DNA of 64,000 bases from Eretmocerus hayati (GCA_029851415.1 CM056743.1:65502186-65566185); one strand, 5' to 3'. Shown: positions 10,269 through 20,997, numbered from the stretch's first letter. The notes: generated by a model from the letters alone, not told the origin. Numbers and translations: made by a program.

Positions 10269-10970
10269 TTCTTCCCTTCCTGCGTCTGTATGTGGTTCTT
10301 GCCCGCTGGTACGCAGTGCAGTTGCTGGCCCCAGATCTGTGGTCAGATTTGGACCCGATCGCCGCACAGCTTAGGCATTTTGGTTTTTCCTTGCAAATCG
10401 CAGCAAGGTGCCCTGGTTCGCCGCATTGGAAGCAGAGTTTTGGTTTCCGTTCCTCTGCCTTCTCTTTTTTGCACCCCGAGGCCTTGTGCCCGTACTCTAA
10501 GCAGTTATAGCACCGTGGAATGCCACCCTTCTCGCGGATCCTGACTCTGCCCCATCCAACCTTTGGCTCCTTCCAGTCGAGGAGATGGTGGGCCAGTCTC
10601 GTTGCGATCGAGACAACAGCGGTTTGGGTGCCGCGGTAGCCACTCCGGATGGACTTGACTACAACGGCACCCTTCTCGTTTTCTGGTAGGGCCTTCGCGA
10701 GGTCATCCCGCACCTTGATTATGTCGACATCGTAGTCGACTCCGAGAACCTCGAGGGTCGTGCTGTTTGCTAGACAGTGGACAGCTCCTTCTTGCCCGAC
10801 GACTGGTGCCAAGGCTGCCTTGACGGCGGCGACATCGGTGCCCTTCTTGAGTTCAAGAAGGACTTGGCCTTCTTGGGTCTTGCGGATGCCCGTGACCTTG
10901 GAGCCCACTTCTTCATCGAGGTCATCCGTTTTTATCCTGCGCAGCATGTCTGCGTAGGTTAGCCCACCTT
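10261..10970 (-). pseudogene. Element B ORF1, N-terminally truncated gag-like fragment
   Basis: The last 230 or so codons of an R1-type ORF1, with three zinc knuckles near the C-terminus starting at CYNCLEYGHKASGC, then CFQCGEPGHLAAIC, then a third beginning CLSC. The fragment starts at the truncation point beside the CT tract and ends with TAG at 10261-10263. Compared with the 450-residue copy in B' about half of the protein is missing, so it is unlikely to work alone. Confidence 0.85.
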
Positions 10971-10976
10971 GTTTTT

Positions 10977-11017
10977 TCTCTCTCTCTCTCTCTCTCTTTT
11001 TTTTTTTTTTTTTTTTT
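10977..11017. repeat. (CT)n followed by T20, junction of B and B'
   Basis: CT 10977-10997 is the truncated 5' border of B. The following T run is the poly(A) tail of B', so two minus-strand R1-like copies sit head to tail with only CT between them. Confidence 0.92.
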
Positions 11018-11486
11018 AAGGTGGTTAGAGGGCAAAATCTGCCTCAGGATCCCTCAGATCCGTCCCCAGACACCGGACTGGTTCAGCTTACGCGGACTAC
11101 GCATAGCCCACGCAGGCCATACCAGGCGGGACACGGGTTTGGGTGGGGCCCACCGAGAGGTGGGCCCGGCCGTGTAATATCCCTCTCCCCTCGATGTCCG
11201 ATACCTAGGGCATCGGGCAATCAAGAAGGAGATCCACCTGCATCTACCATCTCATCCCGGAACCGCGTGAGCATTACTTCAGGATGAGCGGCATGTCTCG
11301 CGCTCGATTGCGAGCGTTCCTCTTCTCCATCTTCTCTCTTCGGCCACTTGTCGGCATCTTCTATCTTCACTCTTCATTGTTCCCTCTCTTTCTTCTTTCT
11401 TCTCTCTTCTTTCTTCTTTCTTCCCTCTTCAGTGCATCAGATTCCTCCTGGAATCATTTGGGCCTCTTCTGTTTCAATCGGCAGAG

Positions 11487-14400
11487 TCACTGTAATTCGC
11501 CTGCTTCGAGGCGCCTTACTTCCCTCTCTTTCTCCTCTTTGTGGGTCATCACCAGCTTGATGTATCCAGTGAGTCTATCCCATGTCTCCTGGTTGCGGAG
11601 TAAGTACGGGACGAGATTCTCAGGTGTTAGTTGAGCACCCAGCCATTCATCCAGCTCGGCGCGCTCTCTCCGGGTGTCGCTGCACTTGAACAGGGCATGT
11701 TCGGCGTCATCCCATTCGTCCCCGCATGACTGACATGCTGGGGTCGTCCTCTTCTTGAACCTGGTTAGATAGGAACCGAAGCAACCATGATCGCTCAGTG
11801 CCTGCGTCGTCCAGTAGTCCATCTCTCCGTGGGTGCGTTCCGCCCACTTGGCTACGTCACGGATCAGCCGGTGCGTCCATCTGCCGTTCGCAAATGGCGA
11901 ATCCCACTCAGTTTGCCAATGCTCAAGGGTGGTTTCCTTCTCGTTGTCGCGGATGATCTCCTTCATCGTCGGAGTGAGTACTCGTTCGGCTCCGATCACT
12001 TTCTGGCGGTCCCAGATCCTCACTCGCTCCGCGACGAGCAAGTGGATGGGCGGAGTACTCGCCAATACGTAAGCCGCATCTCCTGACACAGTGCGGTAGG
12101 CACGGATACTCCTCAGGGCCGCTCTTCGGTGGACAGGCCCCATTCTCTTCTCGATGATGGTCTTCTCTACCCTCTTCCCCCACACGGGTGCACCGTACAG
12201 CATGATGGAGGTAGTGACGGTGTTGAGAAGTGCGCGCCTCTTTTCCTTGGGTCCTCCGATATTCGGCATAAGCCGCTGGAGCGCCGCACCGACCTTGCTC
12301 GCCTTCTGGGCGGCTTCCTGGATGTGCTTCTTGAACGACCACTTGTCGTCGAGCCATACACCGAGGTATTTCAGCTCTGTCTTCCGTGGAGTCTCTTGCC
12401 CGTTGATATAAAACCGGGGTAAGTCAAACTTCCTACGCCTTGTGACCACGATTGCTTCGCACTTCTTGACAGCGAGCTCCAGAAGCCTGCTAATCATCCA
12501 CTCGTAGACTCGGGCTAGCGCTTCGTTCGCGCGTCTACCCAAGAGTTCCTCGTTGTCAGCCCATACTATGAGTCCCGCGTCGTCCGCGAAAGCCACTATT
12601 ATCACTCCTTCTGGCAGTTCGATAGACAGTAAGCTGTCATACTGGGTGTTCCAGTTGAACGGCCCGGAGACCGATCCCTGTCCGATTCCGGCGGACAGTA
12701 CCCGAATCTCTTGTCCCTCGTCGGTGTCGTACACGAGGGTCCTGTTCCGCAGATAGTCACTCGTGATGGCTAGTAGATAGGGGGGCACTTTACCTGCTTG
12801 GGATTGATAGACTCGCTCCCAGCTCGCGCAGTTGAATGCGTTCTTTATGTCCAACGCAATGATGGCACAGAATCCTCCTCTTCCTTGGTATGGGTTCCCT
12901 ACCGACGCTTGAACCCGTTCTTGGACCGCCTCGATCGCGTGCACAGTGCTCCGTCCCTTCCGGAACCCGAACTGCATTGGTGATAGCCCACCGCCTTCTT
13001 CGTAGGCTTTTTCCACCCTGTTGAGCACCATCCTCTCGTACATTTTCCCGATATTGTCGAGCATGCTGAGAGGGCGTTGACCTCCTTGACCCTTAGGTAT
13101 CAGGACCAGCTTCTGGCGTTTCCACTTGTCCGGGAAAGTTCCCGCGCTCAGACAGATGTTGAAGAGGTCGAGGAGTAGATCTGGCTTGTATTTGAAGACC
13201 AGTTTCAGAGCCTCGTTTGGGATGCCATCCAGGCCAGGGGCCTTGCCGTTCGGCATTCTCTTCGCCGCTATGAGTAGCTCTTGCATAGTGAAGAGCGGGA
13301 TGGGGTCTTCGCTCTCCATAGGGAATGTAACCCTGGGTTCTCCTGCTGGGAAGAGGTCTTCCACGATGGTGCGCAATGTTGCTGCATCGGTCGGTGCTGG
13401 GTTGCCCTTCCGGGGTCGGACCTTTGACATGACCACGCGATATGGCGTGCCCCAGGGGTCTCCGTTAACCATGTCGCACAGTTCACCCCAGCACTTCTCT
13501 TTGCTCCTCCGGATGGCTAGAACGAGAGCCTTCTTTGCTTCTTTGTACGCTCTGTCATCTTCCGCCAGCGATGGTCGTTGCAGCTTCCTTGATCGCCATG
13601 CGGTCCTCCTTTTCTTGTTGCTCGTTCTTCGGAGAGCCTTGATCTCATCGGTGATCCAGTACTCTGGTTTCCTCCAGAAACATGGTGTTGTCCTGCGAGG
13701 CATCGACGCGTCGCAAGCTCTCGTGATGGCGGATGTTACCATCGCCACAGCCTCGTCCGAGGCGGAGTTCATCGGGAGATCTTCGACTGTTTCTATCGAT
13801 TCCCGGAATTTTCCCTCGTCCAGCTTCCGTACCTGCCACCCCGTTGGTCGCGGTCTGCGTGTCGTCTGTCTCTGTCCGTCAGTCCTAAGTCGAAACCGAA
13901 TATGTCGATGGTCACTCAGTGTTTCCGTGTCCAGAACTTCCCACGATGTCATACGTCCCATGAGCGACGGGCTCATGAACGTCAGGTCGAGGACCGATGA
14001 TGAACCTCCCTCCCGGGACCGAGTGTCGTGCCGGTAATAGGTGATAACCCCCGTCTCGTTCGCGAGCACTAATCCCAATGCCTCCATGGCATCAGCGAGT
14101 ATTACCCCCCGTCTATCGCGCGGCCCCCCGCTCCAAGTCGGTTCCTTGGAGTTGAAATCTCCCGCGATTATAGCTGGGCCCCCCCATTGCCTCACATCCT
14201 CTTCTAGGTCGTGGAGCTCGTCTTCAAATTCGTGCGTCTTGAGCGACGGCGAGTAGTAGCAGCTGTATACAGCTGTGCCCCCTATGGTCTTTCGAGCATA
14301 ACCACGGCCACTAACAGCTGGTTCAGTCTCGCGGATCGCGGGATTCGTGATCTGAATTACAGCGGTTCCCCAGTGATCGAACGTGGAACGGGAAAGTTCG

Positions 14401-14519
14401 CGCTTCCGAGGCGGTTCGGAGATGATCAGAACATCGATACCCCCTTCCTTGGCGGCAGTGTGTAGGAGGTCACAAGCGTCCCCGCTTCTCCTGAGGTTGG
14501 CTTGGATGAAGTTAGCCAT
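11487..14519 (-). CDS. Element B' ORF2: R1-clade endonuclease-reverse transcriptase
   Basis: A protein of 1,010 residues starting MANFIQANLRRSG at the ATG at 14519, which overlaps the ORF1 stop in ATGGCTAA. The open frame extends upstream to 14744 but would run across the ORF1 zinc-knuckle coding region, so the inner ATG is preferred. Domains in order: APE endonuclease (about 1-220: IISEPPRK, IIAGDFNSKEPTWSGG, LSDHRHIRF), reverse transcriptase with GKAPGLDGIPNEALK, ALDIKNAFNCASW, GIGQGSVSGPFNWN and FADDAGLIVW, then a C-terminal region with CX2CX8HX4C. No disabling change is visible. The ATG-stop overlap suggests coupled termination-reinitiation, as known in other R1-clade elements. Confidence 0.9.
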   Translation of the reverse strand: MANFIQANLRRSGDACDLLHTAAKEGGIDVLIISEPPRKRELSRSTFDHWGTAVIQITNPAIRETEPAVSGRGYARKTIGGTAVYSCYYSPSLKTHEFEDELHDLEEDVRQWGGPAIIAGDFNSKEPTWSGGPRDRRGVILADAMEALGLVLANETGVITYYRHDTRSREGGSSSVLDLTFMSPSLMGRMTSWEVLDTETLSDHRHIRFRLRTDGQRQTTRRPRPTGWQVRKLDEGKFRESIETVEDLPMNSASDEAVAMVTSAITRACDASMPRRTTPCFWRKPEYWITDEIKALRRTSNKKRRTAWRSRKLQRPSLAEDDRAYKEAKKALVLAIRRSKEKCWGELCDMVNGDPWGTPYRVVMSKVRPRKGNPAPTDAATLRTIVEDLFPAGEPRVTFPMESEDPIPLFTMQELLIAAKRMPNGKAPGLDGIPNEALKLVFKYKPDLLLDLFNICLSAGTFPDKWKRQKLVLIPKGQGGQRPLSMLDNIGKMYERMVLNRVEKAYEEGGGLSPMQFGFRKGRSTVHAIEAVQERVQASVGNPYQGRGGFCAIIALDIKNAFNCASWERVYQSQAGKVPPYLLAITSDYLRNRTLVYDTDEGQEIRVLSAGIGQGSVSGPFNWNTQYDSLLSIELPEGVIIVAFADDAGLIVWADNEELLGRRANEALARVYEWMISRLLELAVKKCEAIVVTRRRKFDLPRFYINGQETPRKTELKYLGVWLDDKWSFKKHIQEAAQKASKVGAALQRLMPNIGGPKEKRRALLNTVTTSIMLYGAPVWGKRVEKTIIEKRMGPVHRRAALRSIRAYRTVSGDAAYVLASTPPIHLLVAERVRIWDRQKVIGAERVLTPTMKEIIRDNEKETTLEHWQTEWDSPFANGRWTHRLIRDVAKWAERTHGEMDYWTTQALSDHGCFGSYLTRFKKRTTPACQSCGDEWDDAEHALFKCSDTRRERAELDEWLGAQLTPENLVPYLLRNQETWDRLTGYIKLVMTHKEEKEREVRRLEAGELQ

Positions 14520-15864
14520 TTCTTCCCCCCCTGCGTCTATATGTCGCCCTCGCGTTTTGGTAGGCTGTGCAGTTGCTGGAGCCTGACCTGTGGTCAGATC
14601 TGGTTCCGATAGCCACGCAGCTGAGGCATTTTGGTTTCTCTTTACAGGTAGCGGCGAGGTGTCCTGGTTCACCGCACTGGAAGCAGAGTTTCGGTTGACG
14701 TTCCTCTGCCTTCTCTTTTTTGCAGCCTGAGGCCTTGTGGCCATACTCTAGGCAGTTATAGCAGCGTGGGATGCCTCCCTTCTCGCGGATTCTCACTCTG
14801 CTCCATCCCACCTTGGGTTCTTTCCAGTCCAGGAGGCGGTGAGCGAGCCTCGCTGGGATGGACACAACCGCTGTTTGGGTGCCTCGGGAGCCGTTTCGCA
14901 GGCTCTTGACTATTATGGCTCCATCCTCGTTTTCTGGTAGGGCCTTCGCGAGGTCCTTCTGCACTTTAGTTTTGTCGACATCGTAGTCGACTCCGAGAAC
15001 CTCGAGGGTCATGCTATTTGCGAGGCAGTGGACGGCTCCTTCTTGCCCGACGACTGGTGTCAGAGCCGCTTTGATGGCTGCAGCGTCGGTGCCCTTCCTC
15101 AGTTCAATGAGGATTTGTCCTTCCTGTGTCTTGCGGATGCCCGTGACTTTAGAGCCCACTTCTTCATTAAGGTCATCCGTCTTTATCTTGCGCAGCATAT
15201 CTGCGTAGCTTAACCCACCTTGGTTTGCCGTGACGAGAACGGCGTCGGATTTCGCTCTTCTTGGCTTCATCTTTGCCTTCTTTCCAGCGGTGTCACTTGA
15301 TCGATCGCTTTTCTTTGCCCTCTTTGTATTTCTCTTAGAGACCACTTCCTGCCAAGGCCCGTCCTGCTTGGGCCTATTAGGAGTCGATGTCGAGCGCGGT
15401 GTTTCGAGGGCTCCCGATGGATGTCCGCGTCGCGTTCTCTTCGTATTGTGCTGTTTCTCTTGTCGCGATTCCGGTTTATTCGCCCCCCTTCCCTGTGTGC
15501 CGCTTCCCGATGCGGCTGGCCCAGAGGGCTGCGCACTCCTCTTCATTTTTAGGGTCTTCTCCGCTTCGAGAAGTGTCGTCTCGAAAGCCGCTCTCTTCCC
15601 TTTGTCTGCCGCAAGTAGGCCTTCGAGAGCGTGGCCAATCTTCTTGAGCTCTTCCATGTCGCCCTGAGTTCCTTCTGGGATGTTGGAGGCAGACTCGGCT
15701 ATCCCTATGACCAAGTTCAGGTGGTCGAGGAGAAGATGAGTCTTCTCCTCCATCTGTTCTCGGCACATTTTCAAGTCCCTCCATCCTTCCATTAGATCGG
15801 GGGCCTTGTCTCCATTTCTTTGTCGACTGGCCTTCTCAGGTGTGGGGAACCGATCGATGTCCAT
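14512..15864 (-). CDS. Element B' ORF1: gag-like protein with three CCHC knuckles
   Basis: A 450-residue protein starting MDIDRFPTPEKASRQ. The N-terminal half is charged and partly helical (QMEEKTHLLLDHLNL region), then a basic Ser/Arg/Lys-rich segment, then a conserved folded region beginning SYADMLRKIKTDDL. The three CCHC zinc knuckles start at CYNCLEYGHKASGC, CFQCGEPGHLAATC and CLSC. This is the nucleic-acid-binding particle protein typical of R1-clade LINEs. It ends with TAA at 14512-14514, inside the ORF2 start. Confidence 0.9.
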   Translation of the reverse strand: MDIDRFPTPEKASRQRNGDKAPDLMEGWRDLKMCREQMEEKTHLLLDHLNLVIGIAESASNIPEGTQGDMEELKKIGHALEGLLAADKGKRAAFETTLLEAEKTLKMKRSAQPSGPAASGSGTQGRGANKPESRQEKQHNTKRTRRGHPSGALETPRSTSTPNRPKQDGPWQEVVSKRNTKRAKKSDRSSDTAGKKAKMKPRRAKSDAVLVTANQGGLSYADMLRKIKTDDLNEEVGSKVTGIRKTQEGQILIELRKGTDAAAIKAALTPVVGQEGAVHCLANSMTLEVLGVDYDVDKTKVQKDLAKALPENEDGAIIVKSLRNGSRGTQTAVVSIPARLAHRLLDWKEPKVGWSRVRIREKGGIPRCYNCLEYGHKASGCKKEKAEERQPKLCFQCGEPGHLAATCKEKPKCLSCVAIGTRSDHRSGSSNCTAYQNARATYRRRGGRNG

Positions 15865-15895
15865 ATCCTCCGGTGTTTTTTGACCTCTTTCGAGT

Positions 15896-15921
15896 TCTCT
15901 CTCTCTCTCTCTCTCTCTCTC
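15896..15921. repeat. (CT)n between B' and C
   Basis: A CT tract of about 26 bp marking both the 5' edge of minus-strand B' and the truncated 5' edge of plus-strand C. Confidence 0.93.
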
Positions 15922-16772
15922 CCTGGTTCAACCGCATATAGACTATTGCACGGTCGTGTACCTCGACGCCACGGACGAACAGCGGCAACGGATACAACGA
16001 CTAAGCAATTCATGTGTGAGGTACATTTTTGATCTTAGGAGAGACGAGCACATCACCCCGTTTAGGGAGCGTTTGGGTTGGTTACGTACTGATTCGCGGA
16101 GAATGTACTTCGCAGCTCTGTTAATGCACAAGATCATGCATTTAGGAGAGCCTGGCTACCTAGCTGCGATGTTCACCAGGTACCAATCTGAACGCCCCGC
16201 ACGCGGTGATGCAGAAGAGCGGGTACTCAAAGTTCCCAATATGAGACTTGAATATGGAAGAAGATCTTTCCAGGTTCAATGTGCTCATTTGTGGAACTTT
16301 CTCCCTCCGGGCTTTCGGCAGCTGGGGAAAATGTCATTATTTAAAGAGGCTATGAAGGATTTTTTGCTCACACAGTCTCCCCAGAGGATTGATGTGGAGA
16401 AGAAGCATTACTTCAATCTCTAAACTTTGAAAGGCTTGGGCTGACTTGTTGCTTGATTCGTTCATCTAGAATAAAATTATAAGTATACGTGTGACCCTTC
16501 GTCAATTGACTGAACTTTTCTGTAATATGACTGTGAGCCCTGCCATTTCTTTATATTTTTATATTCTTATATTATTCTATGAAGTTTGTGAATCTCCTGA
16601 GTGCTACCTGACTAGTCACAAATTGTGATATACTTAAGATTTGTCCTTGACCAAATGACTTCATTATTTTTATTAATGTGCACTATTGATCTGTGATATA
16701 TATATTACCATATGTAACTGATTATTTTTCTTTTTTGTCTTCGGACGAATAAACGGGCATCAATCAATCAAT

Positions 16773-16776
<4 letters not shown>
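15922..16776 (+). mobile_element. Element C: 5'-truncated CR1-like LINE stub
   Basis: Only the ORF2 C-terminus (open from 15923 to TAA at 16421-16423, beginning LVQPHIDYCTVVYLDATDEQ) and the 3' UTR remain. It is nearly identical to the end of element E. The 3' UTR has the conserved TGACTAGTCAC-type block near 16610 and a 6-bp hairpin (TTTGTC 16734-16739, TTCG loop, GACGAA 16744-16749), then AATAAA and an (ATCA)n tail at about 16760-16776. CT repeats lie on both sides. Confidence 0.9.
15923..16423 (+). pseudogene. Element C ORF2 C-terminal fragment
   Basis: About 166 codons downstream of the reverse transcriptase catalytic core. It has the DLRRDEHITPFRERLGWLRT and RRSFQVQCAHLWNFLPPGFR segments typical of the ORF2 C-terminus of the D/E/F/I family. 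It lacks all catalytic motifs and so is a dead 5'-truncated copy, although the remaining frame has no lesion. Confidence 0.88.

Positions 16777-16826
<50 letters not shown>
16776..16826. repeat. (CT)n, 3' boundary of LINE cluster 1
   Basis: About 51 bp of CT following the (ATCA)n tail of element C. Together with 1648-1699 it brackets a 15-kb block made only of LINEs and CT tracts, as expected if one ancestral microsatellite received serial insertions. Confidence 0.93.
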
Positions 16827-16827
<1 letters not shown>

Positions 16828-18038
16828 GTATATCTGCTCTATTAAACTCGTATCCATATACACGGTTAATTCATTAGAGTCACCCCCCCCTCCCTTCGTA
16901 ACACACTCTTGAGGACCCTATGTACTGGTAGTCACACTTTATAAGGGTGCTTCCATTAAAAAATACGTCCGTTCTCAGAGGGCAGGGGGAGAGGGGTCCG
17001 TCGAAAGTGTGACTTCTCGTGACTGCTGACGAGGTGGTTTTCATGAAAATTTGGACGCCCACGTACTCGGAATTAAAAATAAGATAACCCGTGGATCGCT
17101 AGACAGCTTGATAAGAAGCTTCAAGTTTCGAAGCAGTTTCATAAATTTCTGATTGTCCTCGTGCATGCAAAGGTTTTGAGCGGCATTGAAATGTGTCACC
17201 GATGGCACAGCGTCTCTACCTCGGTCTCTACTCGTAAGAATTTCGAATTTCGAGACAATTATCTGGTTCACGGTTCGGGTCGGATAAGAAATACTATCAT
17301 TCATATCTACTGTTTGATACTCATGATCAAATCAATTTGATCATTTTCAGTGTTATAGGACTAAAAATATTTTGCAGGGAAACTTCTGTATAGGGTGAGC
17401 TCACTTTCTCGTTTGCAATGTTCAGTCAAGAGGAAAGCATGTGGACTCAAAGTCGCCCGATATGTCGATCTAAGGAATGGGCACTCGTTGATCTTACCGC
17501 AATATCTACTTACGCGTTTGTTACGTTAGAATATGAGAAGATGGATAGTTTGGTTCGAATACGAATCATTTTTTGCGTCACCGAGCAAATTAGTAGCGAA
17601 CTTTTGATTTTCTTCTTTTACACAACTAAAAAATTACGTTCAGTGAAACGGATGCCAAATATCCTAGATTCGAATCATTTTAACGCACTACAGCACATTG
17701 CATTTCAATTTTTCAAGACCTTCGAAATTCTCTTTTTAGAGTCGCAGAACTACTCGGACACGATTTTATGAACAGAATGCAGGGAATCCTTTGTAGAACA
17801 AGAAGGCCAATATCGGAGTATACCCAACATGCCTTCATATGTATATCTGGACATGGTAAGCAGTATGAGCTTTTTAATCACTCGGGACGTTTTTATCACG
17901 TCCGAATGGGTCGGAAATAGTCTTCAGAAACGGCTAAGATCTCCAAATGTGATTGCACGTCAAAAAACACGATTTTATGCACTTTATCGGTGATTTCCGT
18001 CTTTGAGGGGGGGGGGGTACGACAGCTCGCTTCCAATT
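16827..18038. other. unassigned intergenic sequence
   Basis: AT-rich. Short open frames (for example 17418-17771, 117 codons) show no recognisable domain. Several homopolymer G or C runs occur (near 16885 and 18007). Nothing further was identified. Confidence 0.5.
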
Positions 18039-18370
18039 GGTCAAAATTAGACGTACTTCAGTTCATTATGAATGACTTTAAACAAGCTTTCGAATGAGCT
18101 AGAAAGCATTGGAAAATGTTGAAGGGGACTAGAATTGTTGAGAAAATGGATCAATGGAGGCATGTTGGGGGCACCCTTTCACGAATTCGCAGAAAATCAC
18201 TTTATGGTAAACTTGTAATAACGCGGCCCTGGTAGGTCAAAATTAAACTGACCTTAGCGTATTATTAAGGTCTTGGAATAAGCTCGGAAATAAGCGAAAT
18301 TATACGTTGAATAGTTTTGAAATGGACTAAAATCATTGCCAAAGGCTTAATAAAGAGGGGGGGCATACTG
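18039..18370. repeat. diverged two-unit tandem duplication, about 196-bp period
   Basis: Two related segments start GGTCAAAATTA at 18039 and 18235. Both continue through an AAGCT..GGAA.AAG-like stretch and a GACTA.AAT..TTG stretch to a G-run followed by CATA or CACC. They are clearly diverged. Function unknown. Confidence 0.5.
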
Positions 18371-20184
18371 GATATACTTACCTTATGAAAATTTCTGAGC
18401 AATCGAGACGTCCTTAAGAAAGAGGGGGCGTATTCGCTTAACGTGACCACGTGTGTTAAGAAGAGGAAGAAGTGGGTTCAAAATCTAGGAGAAAAACGCG
18501 GACGTCTTTTATGCAAGCTCCCGAAGCATGAAAAGATGATTGCTCATTAATATCCTTTACAATAAAACTCTCACGTATCTTTGTGTCCATTTTTTCCTCC
18601 TTGAATATCTCCTCGAACCAATGGTCAACACTCTCCTCCCACCGACAACAGCAACTCCCTTGCGCCACCTCCTATCAACTCTTAGCAATGCTCGGAAATC
18701 ACTGAGACTATCCTTATCAGACCCACCGGGGGGAGCATCGGTGTCCATGGTCGGATCATCAATCCGGTCCATGGTTGGGATGTACAATCATAGATTGCCG
18801 CGCTTTTTAATGGGAAATCCTCACGGACTGACGCATTTGCTCAAAAATCAAAGATGTTCACTCCTCAAATATCTCGAAAGAAATGAGGCATTTGCGCTTT
18901 TCCGCATCGCCAAATTTGATGTGGGAGGGGAGTCACGTAGTTGAATTCCAAATACCATAAATTCATCGACGGGAAAAAGAATGTCAACATTGTAAAATAT
19001 AATGGCATTTTGAGAAAAATCCGGAGCAAGACCTATTTCAGACAGATCATCAGCCACGGTAATTGGTCCTCGCAAATTAAAACGCGTCGCTTGTGCACCA
19101 AATTCATGTTGTTAGCAAGACACTCGCTGGTCCTTTTATAGACCGATGATGGGGCACAGACGGCCCGCAGATGCGAAGGTGCACTTTGCACACTCCAAAT
19201 CAAGGGTAAGTAAACGACAGGTAATTGAGATCTCTCCGTCGGCGGCGCGACGCCAGTCCCTAATCTGTCTCTCGACGATAGACGTACCTGCTGGTTCAAG
19301 AAGTTCATTGTATTTTGCGGATGTGTTTTTCCAGTCCTTTTATTGTATTTGACGGCACGCGACAACACTCGATTCCGAGGTTTTGATTGTCGATGCTCTG
19401 TCCATAGATGAATACAAAACTAAAGCACGTTACAATGCTGAATCATCCAACGTCAAATGACCAAGAGGAATATTTTTCCCGCATTCTGCATTGATTGAAT
19501 GATACCGAATCTCATAGATACCCGAGTGAACACGCTCAATATAAACTTTCTGGATGTAATCTTGGTCCATTGCGAATGATTCAATTTTAGTTTTGTATAA
19601 ATGGAATTATTGCCCAGTTAATGTGAAATGCTAAAAAAGCATCATTCTGAAGCATTACAATTTCAATGATTTGGTTTCGAAGGAAGATACGAGAAAAAAG
19701 AAGTAATGAGAGAATTCTCTAATCCATCCAGCTGTCGCTTTTGTGCATGGGGAGATATTTGGTACTCGTGTTTCTTCGGCAATACTTCTCGTTTGGTTGA
19801 GAAGTATTTTCATCCAAGTAGTTGAAATTTGAACATTTTTCCGCGAGAATTTAAAATTCCGGGAGAATGAGGTGTAGGTCGGAAGAGATATTTTGGAATA
19901 AAAATATCTTCGGATGATTCTCTACAAGCCCTAAAAAAGTGAAAATTGATTAGATGAAAGGCAGAAGCAAACGTGCGAGAAATTTTCCCGCAAATTTTGA
20001 AAAAGTTCATCTAGATCGGTGAAAAATTAAGCTCATAAGATTTTGACAATGGTTTACTCTGTTTGTGAAATTCCAAAAAATTTTCCTACAACAACATGAG
20101 CTCGATATTGCAACGATCTTGATGGAACTTCTCAAGTTCTTCGCACGTGGGAACGTATCACACTTCGTCTTACATTGTTTGGTT
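18371..20184. other. unassigned intergenic sequence
   Basis: No recognisable coding exon. The longest open frame (18540-18944, plus strand, 134 codons) has no family resemblance I can name. Confidence 0.5.
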
Positions 20185-20997
20185 GTACCCGATCAGAAAC
20201 AATTTCAAACCGTTTGAGCTGTTTATCAAAATTTGACCCAACTTTTGATCACAGTTTGATCCAACTATGTAACGCTTCTTTGATCGAATTTGATCAAATC
20301 CGTGTAAGTTGTCTGCTATGGCTGTTGTAAATCTTTGTAGGTTCCCAATCACAAAACTTTGATTTGAACATGAACCATGTACATGTTGGGCACAGAGACC
20401 CATCATGAGTCATTTTGCTCATTCTTACTCATGACGAAAGGATACCCTGCTACAAATCTGATTGCAAAAATCTCGAGAGTATCATTGTTTATCTTTATAG
20501 GCTAAGTTACAGAGCTGCGCTCAGGCAGTCTGACGTACCGACAATAACATGAGTGTCGTATCGACGTATTTTTGTCTACTCTATTATTGATTCCAGTAAC
20601 AAAGATAATTCTTTATTATTGTGAGCAAATTATTGATACCACAACTATCAAAACTCCATATGGTGATAACCCAAAATAGTTTAAATGAAGAAAAAAAAAT
20701 CTGCAGGGAATACTCAAATTTCATCTTTGAATAATAACATCTCAAGTGACTCCATCCACGAAATAAGATGATTTTGATTTCCAAGTGTGTGCGAGTTCTG
20801 TTACACATCTTATGAGGCCATATATGAGCTGATTTGTCGTTATTTTGACACTCAGATTTGACGGTTTTGTTATTCTTAAGACATTTGATCAAATTTGATC
20901 AAATAGGCGTTACATTGTTTGATCAAGGTTGGATCACTCTCTTCCAACATCTGATCAAAATTTGAACAAAACCTGACGATCGTTTCTAATCGGGTAC
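20185..20997. mobile_element. candidate MITE with GTACCCGAT termini
   Basis: 813 bp bounded by inverted ends: GTACCCGATCAGAAAC at 20185 and the reverse complement of GTACCCGATTAGAAAC ending at 20997 (15 of 16 match). The resemblance continues inward for about 110 bp, including matched TGTAACGC and repeated TTTGATCAAA-type palindromes. There is no transposase-like ORF, so it would be non-autonomous. Target duplication is unclear and the superfamily is not assigned. Confidence 0.62.

Larger units (their letters stand above)
6731..10976 (-). mobile_element. Element B: R1-clade LINE, 5' truncated in ORF1
   Basis: Minus-strand LINE with an intact ORF2, a 3' UTR of about 470 bp and a 30-nt poly(A). 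Compared with B', it stops within ORF1 near 10970 and abuts a CT tract. Three CCHC knuckles in ORF1 and CX2CX8HX4C after the reverse transcriptase place it in the R1 clade. It is very similar to B' over the shared length, so both insertions are recent. Confidence 0.9.
10998..15895 (-). mobile_element. Element B': near-complete R1-clade LINE
   Basis: Minus-strand LINE of about 4.9 kb with both ORFs uninterrupted, a 3' UTR matching element B, and poly(A) next to CT. Only about 31 nt precede the ORF1 ATG before the CT tract at 15896, so the 5' UTR may be truncated. This is the best candidate for an autonomous R1-like copy in the window. Confidence 0.9.

Noticed and set aside
14520..14744. Longer N-terminus for B' ORF2
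   Set aside because: It overlaps the ORF1 zinc-knuckle region in another frame; the conserved ATG-stop overlap at 14519 is a better start and matches B.
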